The position numbers and the translations under genes are program-made. A stretch of 5,064 bases of DNA from Pseudomonadota bacterium (GTDB lineage Bacteria; Pseudomonadota; Gammaproteobacteria; Steroidobacterales; Steroidobacteraceae), in contig JAJXZV010000423.1 of the NCBI GenBank assembly GCA_021779875.1, positions 1 to 5,064 of the forward strand, read 5' to 3'. Below, one piece after another: positions 1-5,064 of this stretch; the first letter of the stretch is position 1, and each line of letters starts with the position of its first letter. The notes under the pieces were generated by a model. It was not told the origin of the DNA and made no database searches. It worked only from the letters and a program-made list of their open reading frames with translations.

Positions 1-137
1 GCCACCGTGGTGTTGGTCACGACCATGAGGTCCGCACCCGGCACGTGCCGCGCCCAGAGGGCCCGATCGGCCAGCAGGCCGGGGCCGATGGCGATGGGGT
101 AACGGGTCGATCCCAGGTCTACGTCGAGCGTCTGCAC
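1..137 (-). CDS. aroB: 3-dehydroquinate synthase AroB, N-terminal fragment (cut by window edge)
   Basis: Second step of the shikimate pathway: cytoplasmic NAD- and metal-dependent cyclisation of DAHP to 3-dehydroquinate. Only the first 45 codons are visible. They begin VQTLDVDLGSTRYPIAIGPG and continue LLADRALW, then reach a strand rich in V and T (MVVTNTTVA). This matches the family N-terminus, where a beta-hairpin (xLxVxLGxRSYPIxIGxGLL) precedes the NAD-binding fold; catalytic and zinc residues lie outside the window. The start is taken as GTG at 137, because no other in-frame ATG, GTG or TTG occurs between it and the aroK stop and the family consensus begins there. No Shine-Dalgarno sits at normal distance; the nearest purine-rich stretch (AAGG, inside the end of aroK's stop region) is about 17 bases away. 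A perfect TATAAT lies 7 bases upstream. The gene follows aroK by 19 bases on the same strand, the usual aroKB arrangement. Identity rests on the N-terminal pattern plus this context. Confidence 0.88.
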   Translation of the reverse strand, partial: MQTLDVDLGSTRYPIAIGPGLLADRALWARHVPGADLMVVTNTTV

Positions 138-144
138 GGTGGGG

Positions 145-150
145 ATTATA
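145..150 (-). promoter_or_regulatory. Candidate -10 box (TATAAT) just before aroB
   Basis: The minus strand reads TATAAT, a perfect sigma-70 -10 hexamer, in the 19-base gap between aroK and aroB. Seven bases (CCCCACC) separate it from the GTG start, so a transcript from it would begin at or next to the start codon. No good -35 hexamer lies at 16-18 bases upstream; the nearest TTG-containing match (TTGCAG) is 24 bases away. It may be chance, but A/T-only hexamers are rare in this GC-rich sequence. Confidence 0.3.
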
Positions 151-156
151 CGAACC

Positions 157-699
157 TTACGGCGCCCGCGCCCGCTGCAACGCTTCGTGGATCTCCTCGG
201 CGACGGCCTGCACCTTGCGCCCGTCGGTGCTCACCGTCAGATCCGCGATCTCGGCGTACAGCGCCGCGCGCAGCTGCATCAGGTCGCGCAGCTTGCGTTC
301 CGGGTCGGTGTCGACCAGGAGCGGGCGGTGGCGCGTGTGGCGGGTGCGCTCGAGCTGCTGCTCGACCGAGGTCTCGAGATACACCACCACCCCCCGCTCG
401 GCCAGCGCCTGCCGGTTCTGCGGCTCGATGACCGCGCCGCCGCCGGTCGCGAGCACGATGCCCTCGAGGCGGGTCAGCCGTTCGATCGCCTCCCGCTCGC
501 GCACGCGAAAGCCCGCCTCGCCCTCCTTCTCGAAGATGTAGGGGATGTCGACGCCGGTCGCGTGCTCGATGTCCGCGTCGCTGTCGAGAAAGCGCAGATG
601 CAGGAGCCGCGCGAGCCCGCGGCCCACGGCGGATTTGCCGGAGCCCATGGGGCCGATCAGGAAGACGTTTCGCCGGGTGAGCATACGGTCGGTGATCAT
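157..699 (-). CDS. aroK: Shikimate kinase AroK
   Basis: Cytoplasmic kinase that phosphorylates shikimate at O3 with ATP, the fifth step of the shikimate pathway towards chorismate. The 180-residue length fits the family (about 170-180). The Walker A loop GPMGSGKS is at residues 16-23. The shikimate-contacting DSDADIE is at 39-45, where D43 is the expected substrate aspartate. The arginine of GFRVRE (R67) and the glycine-rich TGGG loop (85-88) follow. The lid motif HRPLL has R125, and R144 in LRAALYAEIAD is the expected second substrate arginine. No catalytic residue appears missing. The start is uncertain: ATG at 699 gives MITDRML..., while ATG at 684 (residue 6) gives MLTRRNVFL, closer to the usual MxxxRNIFL beginning. 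Neither has a clear Shine-Dalgarno. It sits 58 bases after the Big-repeat lipoprotein gene, with a strong hairpin between, and 19 bases before aroB. Function is near certain; only the first five residues are in doubt. Confidence 0.97.
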   Translation of the reverse strand: MITDRMLTRRNVFLIGPMGSGKSAVGRGLARLLHLRFLDSDADIEHATGVDIPYIFEKEGEAGFRVREREAIERLTRLEGIVLATGGGAVIEPQNRQALAERGVVVYLETSVEQQLERTRHTRHRPLLVDTDPERKLRDLMQLRAALYAEIADLTVSTDGRKVQAVAEEIHEALQRARAP

Positions 700-708
700 A
701 GCCGACCG

Positions 709-739
709 CCGCGGCGCCCGGCCAAGCCGGGCGCCGCGG
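709..739 (-). other. Perfect 14-bp GC hairpin between the Big-repeat gene and aroK
   Basis: Positions 709-722 and 726-739 are perfect inverted repeats. In the minus-strand transcript the 5' arm is CCGCGGCGCCCGGC, followed by a UUG loop and the complementary arm. The structure starts 18 bases after the stop codon of the lipoprotein gene and ends 9 bases before the upstream aroK ATG. No U-tract follows on either strand, so it is not a canonical intrinsic terminator. It could be a partial terminator or attenuator, an mRNA 3'-end stabiliser for the pilQ-lipoprotein message, or a block on ribosome access to aroK. The hairpin is directly visible; its role is inferred. Confidence 0.7.
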
Positions 740-757
740 GGGTTCGTGGTCGTCGGA

Positions 758-3229
758 TCAGTGCACCGAGATCGGGATCAGCAGCGTGGTCTGCGAGCCG
801 CTCGGCGAGGTCACGGTCACGGTCAGCGTGCCGTTGCCCACCGTCTGCGCGATGAACGAGAACTGATAGTTCTGCGTGGCGCCGAGGTCGGAGCTGCAGC
901 CCACGTTCGCCGAGGTCGGCGTCACCTTGCCGATCGCGGAGTTGTCGATCGACAGCGCGATGGCCGTGCCGGCCGCCATCGCGTTGCCGTTCAGGTCCTG
1001 CACGTTCAGGATGATCGCGCCGGAGGCGCCGGCCGCGATCGACAGCGTGGGCGCGGCGGCGGTGCCGCCCGAGGTCATGCTGCCGCCGACCCCCGAGAGC
1101 GTGACGTTCGAGGCGCTCGTCGACATGATCACCAGGTGCGGGGCGCCGATGGCCAGCGTCGAGGTGGTGCAGGTCGAGGTCGGGCTGGTGCCCGTGCAGG
1201 TGATGCCGACGAAGCTGCCGCTCGGCGCGTCCCAGTGGCCGTTCTGGTTGAAGTCCAGGAAGTAGTCACCCAGCACGTAGGCGCCGCTCTCGTTCGCGTC
1301 CAGGTAGGGCTCGCCGAGATTCGAGTACGGGTCGCCGCTCTGGTAGAAGCCGCTCGCATTGTTGTCGGTGAAGGATTCCTCGCCCACCGCGGTCGCCAGG
1401 ATCTGCGCCCGTCCATCGGCCTTCACGGGCGGGGAGCTCGCGGTCGTGGGGCGCGGGTTGGCGCTGGTCCAGGTGACCGTGCAATCGCCCTGTCCGGAGG
1501 TTCCGGACGGCGGCCCGGTCACGCAGCTGCCGTCGATGTGGCCGCCGTTGGTGTAGAAGGCCACGGCCGTGCCGTCCGGCACCGGGTTGTTGTACCGGTC
1601 CGCGAGCCGCACGGTCACCGGTACGGTGACGCCGTCGATGTTGTAGCCCTCCACGTTCGGGCAGGCGTAGCTGCTCTTGCTGGTCCCGTAGGTGGCCGCG
1701 CCCACCGCGATCGAGAAGGCCGCCGAGGCCGGCAGGCCGGTGGTGACGGTGAGCTGGCTCGACTGGGTGCTGAGCGCCGGCGAGGCGATGCTCGCGGTCA
1801 CGCGCACCACGGTGTGCACGGTGCCCGAGCTCACCACGGTCTGCACCGTGCCGTCGGCCGCCGACACCGCGGTCGCCGGCGCGAGGCTCAGGCCGCCGAC
1901 GACGCTGTTGAGCGCGAACGACACCGTGACCCCCGCGCGGGGACCGCCCGTCGAATCGGTCACCTTGAACACCACCGTCGAGGTCTCGTTGAGCCCCGTG
2001 CCCTTGAGGCCGATGGTGGTCGGGGTCGCGGACACGAACTGGATCGAGCCGATCGAGGCCGCGGCGATGGTCACCGTGCCGGTGGCGGACACGTTCTGGC
2101 CGCCCACCGTGGCCGTGGCGGTCAGCGTGTCCGAGCCGCTGCAGCCCTTGGCCGCGTAGGTCGCGTTGATGCTGCCCGTGCTGGTGGTGATCGTGGTGAC
2201 CGCGGTGCTGCTGCCGGAGGGCAGGATCTGCGCGAGTCCGGAGGCGATGCAGGGCGAGTTGAACGTGACCGTGACCGGTGCCGCGGTGTACAGCGTGTTC
2301 GTTTGATCGACGATGGACACCTGCAGGCCGGTGGTGCCGCCGGCGGCGAGCTGGCCCGTCACGGTGAAGGCGATGGCGCCGGCGGTGAAGCCGGTGCCGG
2401 TGCCGTTGCCGAGCGCGTACACGGGCGCCGTCGGCGTCGCGGGCGCGACCACCGCCACTTGGACGGTGGAACTCAGGCCGCCGGTGGTGCCGGTGACGGT
2501 GATGGTGCGCGGGGTGGAGTTGCCGCCGGTCGAGAGCGTCGCGGTCGCGACGCCCGCGGCGTCCGTGGTGCCTTGCGTCACCTGCAGCGCGCCCGAGCTC
2601 GCCGTGAAGGTCACGGGCACGCCCGAGAGCACGTTGTTCGCGGCGTCGCGCGCCAGCGCCGAGATGGTCGCCGTGGTCGAGCCGTCGCTCAGGATCGAGG
2701 CCACGCTGCTGCTCAGGGTCAGGGTCGACACGGCCGTGGTCGCCGCGGAGGAAGTGGCCACCACCTGCACCTTGACGGTCGCCGTCAGGCCGCCGGCCGT
2801 TGCCGTCACCGTGATGGTGCGCGGGGTGGTGTCGCCCGCGGTCGACAGCGTCGCGGTCGCCGCGCCGGAGGTATCGGTGATCGCCTGGGTCACGGCGACA
2901 CCGCCGGAATCGGCCGCGAAGGTCACCGTGACGCCGGAGATCAGGTTGTTCGTGGCGTTGCGCGCGAGCACCGTGATGGTCGCCGGAGCCGACCCGTCGG
3001 CCGGGATGGAGGCGACGTTGGTCTGGGCGGTGAGCGAGGCCGGCGTGACGGTGGTGCCCGTCCCCGTGCCGGTGCCCGTACCGGTGCCGGTGCCGGTGCC
3101 CGTGCCCGTGCCCGTGGTCGTTCCGGTGGTGCCGCCGGCGCCGCCCTCGGCGCCGAGGGTCGAGCCGCCGCCGCAGGCGGCGAGCATCGCGGCCGCCGCC
3201 ACCAAGGCCAATAGGGAGAGTCTACGCAT
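758..3229 (-). CDS. Large Ig-like (Big-type) repeat lipoprotein
   Basis: An 823-residue predicted envelope lipoprotein; no named homologue is recognised. Residues 1-19 form a lipoprotein signal (MRR, a hydrophobic stretch, then LAAC with Cys19). Gly20 follows, with no Asp at +2, so outer-membrane sorting is expected. A low-complexity linker with ten Gly-Thr pairs (40-59) leads to two Ig-like modules that are 104-residue tandem copies (about 62-165 and 166-269). These carry Big-1 hallmarks: xxADGSxxxTITxxARxxxNNxxSGVxVTF and a TDxxGxATATLST turn. Further beta-rich Ig-like modules follow at about 265-391, 393-497 and 498-616 (LADRYNNPVPDGTAVAF is typical). A cluster of three Asp/Asn/Gly loops lies at 622-667, then a final Ig-like module at about 695-823. 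Composition is Thr/Ser/Ala/Gly/Val-rich, with 7 Lys, 12 Arg and 33 Asp+Glu by hand count, so acidic. Eight cysteines besides Cys19 could form disulfides. The ATG at 3229 has GAGGA nine bases upstream. It lies 42 bases after pilQ and before aroK, probably in the pil operon. Big-1 domains are known from intimin/invasin-type adhesins; an adhesive, structural or secretin-associated role here is inference. Confidence 0.9.
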   Translation of the reverse strand: MRRLSLLALVAAAAMLAACGGGSTLGAEGGAGGTTGTTTGTGTGTGTGTGTGTGTGTGTTVTPASLTAQTNVASIPADGSAPATITVLARNATNNLISGVTVTFAADSGGVAVTQAITDTSGAATATLSTAGDTTPRTITVTATAGGLTATVKVQVVATSSAATTAVSTLTLSSSVASILSDGSTTATISALARDAANNVLSGVPVTFTASSGALQVTQGTTDAAGVATATLSTGGNSTPRTITVTGTTGGLSSTVQVAVVAPATPTAPVYALGNGTGTGFTAGAIAFTVTGQLAAGGTTGLQVSIVDQTNTLYTAAPVTVTFNSPCIASGLAQILPSGSSTAVTTITTSTGSINATYAAKGCSGSDTLTATATVGGQNVSATGTVTIAAASIGSIQFVSATPTTIGLKGTGLNETSTVVFKVTDSTGGPRAGVTVSFALNSVVGGLSLAPATAVSAADGTVQTVVSSGTVHTVVRVTASIASPALSTQSSQLTVTTGLPASAAFSIAVGAATYGTSKSSYACPNVEGYNIDGVTVPVTVRLADRYNNPVPDGTAVAFYTNGGHIDGSCVTGPPSGTSGQGDCTVTWTSANPRPTTASSPPVKADGRAQILATAVGEESFTDNNASGFYQSGDPYSNLGEPYLDANESGAYVLGDYFLDFNQNGHWDAPSGSFVGITCTGTSPTSTCTTSTLAIGAPHLVIMSTSASNVTLSGVGGSMTSGGTAAAPTLSIAAGASGAIILNVQDLNGNAMAAGTAIALSIDNSAIGKVTPTSANVGCSSDLGATQNYQFSFIAQTVGNGTLTVTVTSPSGSQTTLLIPISVH
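1229..1366 (-). other. Cluster of three Ca2+-binding-like loops in the Big-repeat lipoprotein
   Basis: Residues 622-667 carry three spaced acidic loops: DNNASGFYQSGD (622-633), DANESGAYVLGD (644-655) and DFNQNGHWD (659-667). The shared pattern is D-x-N-x-x/N-G with a later Asp, the arrangement of EF-hand-like or thrombospondin type 3-like calcium loops. Aromatic and hydrophobic spacers (EPYLD, YFLDF) separate them. The segment starts right after the GEESFTD end of an Ig-like module, so it may act as a calcium-stiffened joint between the N-terminal stalk and the C-terminal module. Calcium binding is inferred from the motif only. Confidence 0.55.
2447..2722 (-). repeat. Second tandem Ig-like repeat unit (residues 170-261)
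   Basis: This is the downstream copy of a 312-base (104-codon) tandem duplication in the lipoprotein gene. Against the first copy it aligns without gaps over 92 residues, with about 58 identities by hand count. Shared blocks include VASI, DGS, NNxxSGVxVTF, GxATATLST and TPRTITVT. The identical DNA block GATGGTGCGCGGGGTGG at 2501 recurs at 2813. Confidence 0.85.
2759..3034 (-). repeat. First tandem Ig-like repeat unit (residues 66-157)
   Basis: This is the upstream (N-terminal) copy of the 104-residue repeat. It spans LTAQTNVASIPADGS through TATVKVQVV and has the same register and length as the second copy, exactly 312 bases away. It begins just after the Gly-Thr linker and is therefore the Ig-like module nearest the membrane anchor. 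The ungapped alignment and the identical DNA blocks point to an internal duplication. Confidence 0.85.
3053..3112 (-). repeat. Ten-copy hexanucleotide tandem repeat encoding (Gly-Thr)10
   Basis: Sixty bases form ten in-frame 6-base units, with Gly codons (GGC, GGG, GGT) alternating with Thr codons (ACG, ACC). They encode residues 40-59 of the lipoprotein. The units vary at third codon positions, so the DNA repeat is degenerate, although neighbouring units are identical in places. The peptide lies between lipidated Cys19 and the first Ig-like module, and would act as a flexible tether lifting the domains off the membrane. Loss or gain of one unit keeps the frame and changes tether length by two residues. 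Confidence 0.9.
3173..3229 (-). other. Lipoprotein signal peptide and lipobox of the Big-repeat protein
   Basis: Residues 1-19 comprise two arginines after Met1, a hydrophobic core (LSLLALVAAAAM) and the lipobox LAAC. Cys19 is the expected lipidation and signal peptidase II site. GGGS follows at +2, without the Asp that commonly retains lipoproteins at the inner membrane. Confidence 0.9.
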
Positions 3230-3238
3230 ATCGATCGA

Positions 3239-3243
3239 TCCTC
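3239..3243 (-). promoter_or_regulatory. Ribosome binding site for the Big-repeat lipoprotein gene
   Basis: The minus strand reads GAGGA, with nine bases (TCGATCGAT) to the ATG at 3229. This spacing supports the chosen start and independent translation after the pilQ stop 42 bases upstream. No promoter-like sequence is evident in the short gap, so cotranscription with pilQ is likely. Confidence 0.75.
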
Positions 3244-3271
3244 ACGCGACCTCGCGGTCCTGTGTTCGGTG

Positions 3272-5064
3272 TCAGTACAGATTCGACCCTTCCCTCAGGA
3301 TCTTCGGCGTGATGAAGATCAAGAGTTCGGTCTTGTTGTCGATGTCGACGGTGCTCTTGAACAGGTTGCCCAGCACCGGAATCTCCGCCAGGAAGGGCAC
3401 CTTCTGGGCGGACTTGGACTTCGTGGTGTCCAGGATGCCGCCGAGCACCACGGTCTGGCCGTCGCCGACCAGCACCTGGGTGATGATCTGGCGGGTGTTG
3501 ATCGAGGGCACGTAGCCGCCGGTGGCGCTCGTGACCTGCGCGCCGACCGAGTCGTCGCTCACGTTCAGGTCGAGGATCACGCGGTTGTCCGGCGTGATCA
3601 GCGGGGTGACCTTGAGCGACAGCACCGCGTCGCGGAACTGGGTCGTGGTCGCGCCGCTCGAGGCCGATTCCTGGTACGGAATCTCGACACCCTGCATGAT
3701 GGTCGCCTGCTTCTGGTTCGCCGTGATGACGCGCGGCGAGGAGATGACCTGGCTGCGGCCCTCGTTCTGCGCGGCCGACAGCTCGAGGTCCACGAGGTGG
3801 CTGCCGCCCAGGATCGAGATGCCGATGCTGCCGTTCACGTTCGCGGCCGGCAGGTTCACCTGGTAGCGGTTCGCGAGCGCCGGCGTCGCGACCGGCGACA
3901 CCACGCCGGTGGTCTGCAGGTTCGACAGAGCGGAGCCGACCATGGTGTCGGAACCGGTGCCGTTGCCGGTGATCGCGAGCAGGCCGTTGTTGCCGTTCTT
4001 CTGGGCGCTGGTGACGCCGAAGCGGGCGCCCAGATCGCGTTCGAACGCGTCGCTCACGATCACGATGCGCGCCTCGATCAGCACCTGGCGCACGGGCACG
4101 TCCAGGGTCTGCACCAGCCGGCGGATGTCGGCCAGCTTCTCGGCGGTGTCCTGCACCAGCAGCGTGTTGGTGCGCTCGTCGATCGAGAGGCTGCCGCGCG
4201 GCGACAGCATGGAGTCCTTGGCGTTGGTCGTCTTGATCAGCTTCGCAAGATCCGCGACCTTCGCATAGTTCGCCTGGATGAACTCGGTATGGACCGGGGA
4301 GAGCTCCTGCACCTCCTTGTGGGCGGCGAGCTCGGCCTTCTCGCGCGCGGCGAGTTCCTCGGTCGGGCCGATGATGATGACGTTGTCCTGGCGGCGCTTG
4401 TCGAGGCCCTTGGTGCGCAGCACGATGTCGAGCGCCTGATCCCAGGGCACGTTCTGCAGGCGCAGCGTCAGGTTGCCGGTCACGGAGTCGCTCACCACGA
4501 TGTTCTGGCCGCTGGTGTCGGCGAGCAGCTGCAGCACCGAGCGCACGTCGATGTCCTGAAAGTTCAGGGTCAGCCGTTCGCCCGTGTATTCCTTCTTCTC
4601 GGTCACGCCGGCGGAGCGCTTGGTGGCCGGTTTGACCTCGACCACGTACTGGTTGTCCGACTGATAGGCGAGTTGATCGAACTCGCCCTGCGCATTGATG
4701 ACCAGCCGGGAGCTGCCGTCCACCCGCAGCGCATCGACGCTCTGCACCGGGGTCGCGAAGTCCACGACGTCGTAGCGGCGCATGAGGTTCTTGGGCATCA
4801 GCGTGCCGGCGAAGTCCACGACGATCTGGCTGCCCTCCTGGCGCACGTTCACCGGGGTGCGCGGGTCGGTCAGCCGCACGATCACCCGGCCGGTGCCGTC
4901 AGGACCGCGGCGGAAGTCGATGGTGCGGATCGCGCGCTCGGTCGGGGTCACGGCGGCCTGCCCGCCGGGATTCGCCAGCTCTGCCGCGAGACCGATCGCG
5001 GCTGGGCGGCGCTGATTACGGATTTGAAGCAGCGCGGGATGCTGGACGACACGCTTGTCCTCTG
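3272..5064 (-). CDS. pilQ: Type IV pilus outer-membrane secretin PilQ (5' end cut by window edge)
   Basis: Forms the multimeric outer-membrane channel through which the type IV pilus is extruded and retracted. The last 596 residues are visible. The frame stays open to the right edge, so the GTG at 4951 is internal and not the start. Complete PilQ proteins are usually about 700 residues, so the signal peptide and probably a first AMIN domain are missing. Visible domains in order: an AMIN domain at about 4631-4930 (IDFRRG to YVVEVKP, periplasmic, peptidoglycan-binding in the family); an STN/N0 domain at about 4367-4579 (LNFQDIDVRSVLQLLAD, VPWDQALDIVL, TKGLDKRR); an N1 domain at about 4082-4303 (FIQANYAKVADLAKLI, SIDERTNTLLVQD, VRQVLIEARIV); a variable Gly/Asn-rich stretch; and the secretin domain at about 3296-3805 (VISSPRVITANQKQATIMQG, EIPYQE, VTPLITPDNR, VPFLAEIPVLGNLF, ELLIFITPKIL). 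It is very similar in layout to Pseudomonas PilQ. pilMNOP are expected upstream, outside the window. The stop codon is at 3272-3274. Confidence 0.98.
   Translation of the reverse strand, partial: EDKRVVQHPALLQIRNQRRPAAIGLAAELANPGGQAAVTPTERAIRTIDFRRGPDGTGRVIVRLTDPRTPVNVRQEGSQIVVDFAGTLMPKNLMRRYDVVDFATPVQSVDALRVDGSSRLVINAQGEFDQLAYQSDNQYVVEVKPATKRSAGVTEKKEYTGERLTLNFQDIDVRSVLQLLADTSGQNIVVSDSVTGNLTLRLQNVPWDQALDIVLRTKGLDKRRQDNVIIIGPTEELAAREKAELAAHKEVQELSPVHTEFIQANYAKVADLAKLIKTTNAKDSMLSPRGSLSIDERTNTLLVQDTAEKLADIRRLVQTLDVPVRQVLIEARIVIVSDAFERDLGARFGVTSAQKNGNNGLLAITGNGTGSDTMVGSALSNLQTTGVVSPVATPALANRYQVNLPAANVNGSIGISILGGSHLVDLELSAAQNEGRSQVISSPRVITANQKQATIMQGVEIPYQESASSGATTTQFRDAVLSLKVTPLITPDNRVILDLNVSDDSVGAQVTSATGGYVPSINTRQIITQVLVGDGQTVVLGGILDTTKSKSAQKVPFLAEIPVLGNLFKSTVDIDNKTELLIFITPKILREGSNLY

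Noticed and set aside
3053..3112. The hexamer repeat as a CRISPR-like or protein-binding array
   Set aside because: The units are contiguous, 6 bases long and exactly in frame with Gly-Thr codons, with no spacers. A coding low-complexity repeat explains them fully.
545..3214. An 889-codon open frame on the plus strand, antisense to the lipoprotein gene
   Set aside because: Its product is dominated by Arg, Gly, Ala and His with no domain or motif. It is the GC-driven shadow of a minus-strand gene that has a lipobox, a Shine-Dalgarno and clear Ig-like modules.
3245..3256. CGCGA-CC-TCGCG inverted repeat in the pilQ/lipoprotein gap as a terminator
   Set aside because: The stem is only 5 bp with a 2-base loop and no U-tract. 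It is too weak to be a terminator and is compatible with cotranscription.
2313..3515. A 400-codon plus-strand open frame with a Val-Pro repeat
   Set aside because: The Val-Pro run is simply the complementary reading of the Gly-Thr hexamer repeat. The frame crosses the pilQ/lipoprotein gap and shows no recognisable protein family.
3809..4050. The Gly/Asn/Ser-rich stretch of PilQ between N1 and the secretin domain as an inserted element
   Set aside because: This linker is variable in length and sequence across PilQ proteins, so its low complexity here is ordinary.
4949..4951. GTG at 4951 as the pilQ start codon
   Set aside because: The frame remains open for 37 more codons to the window edge, and the AMIN domain would begin abruptly with no signal peptide. 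The true start is outside the window.

Overview
The window is GC-rich and every gene I can support lies on the minus strand, so the biology reads from right to left: pilQ (5' end cut off by the right edge), then a large Ig-like (Big-type) repeat lipoprotein, then aroK, then the first 45 codons of aroB (cut off by the left edge). The order pilQ-aroK-aroB is the classic arrangement at the end of the pilMNOPQ type IV pilus operon in Gammaproteobacteria and some Betaproteobacteria. The AroK and PilQ sequences also read as those of a high-GC gammaproteobacterium. I cannot fix the order or genus from this sequence alone.

Layout. Positions 3272-5064 hold the outer-membrane secretin PilQ, with an AMIN domain, an STN/N0 domain, an N1 domain and the C-terminal secretin gate; the signal peptide and N-terminus lie beyond the edge. 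A 42-base gap with a good Shine-Dalgarno follows. Positions 758-3229 encode an 823-residue lipoprotein with a lipobox cysteine at 19, a (Gly-Thr)10 linker, two tandem 104-residue Ig-like repeats, further Ig-like modules, and a cluster of three Asp/Asn/Gly-rich loops that look calcium-binding. A 57-base gap follows that contains a perfect 14-bp GC hairpin. Positions 157-699 encode shikimate kinase. Nineteen bases later aroB (3-dehydroquinate synthase) starts with GTG at 137 and runs out of the window. There is no gene-free stretch over 300 bases.

How the genes fit together. PilQ is the outer-membrane pore through which the type IV pilus passes. AroK and AroB are housekeeping enzymes of the shikimate pathway that are traditionally cotranscribed with pil genes but unrelated to pili in function. 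The unusual element is the Big-repeat lipoprotein inserted between pilQ and aroK. Its position directly behind pilQ, its predicted envelope location and its adhesin-like architecture suggest, as inference only, a surface or outer-membrane factor co-expressed with the pilus machine. Long open frames on the plus strand (for example 545-3214) are GC-driven shadows of these genes and are not annotated.
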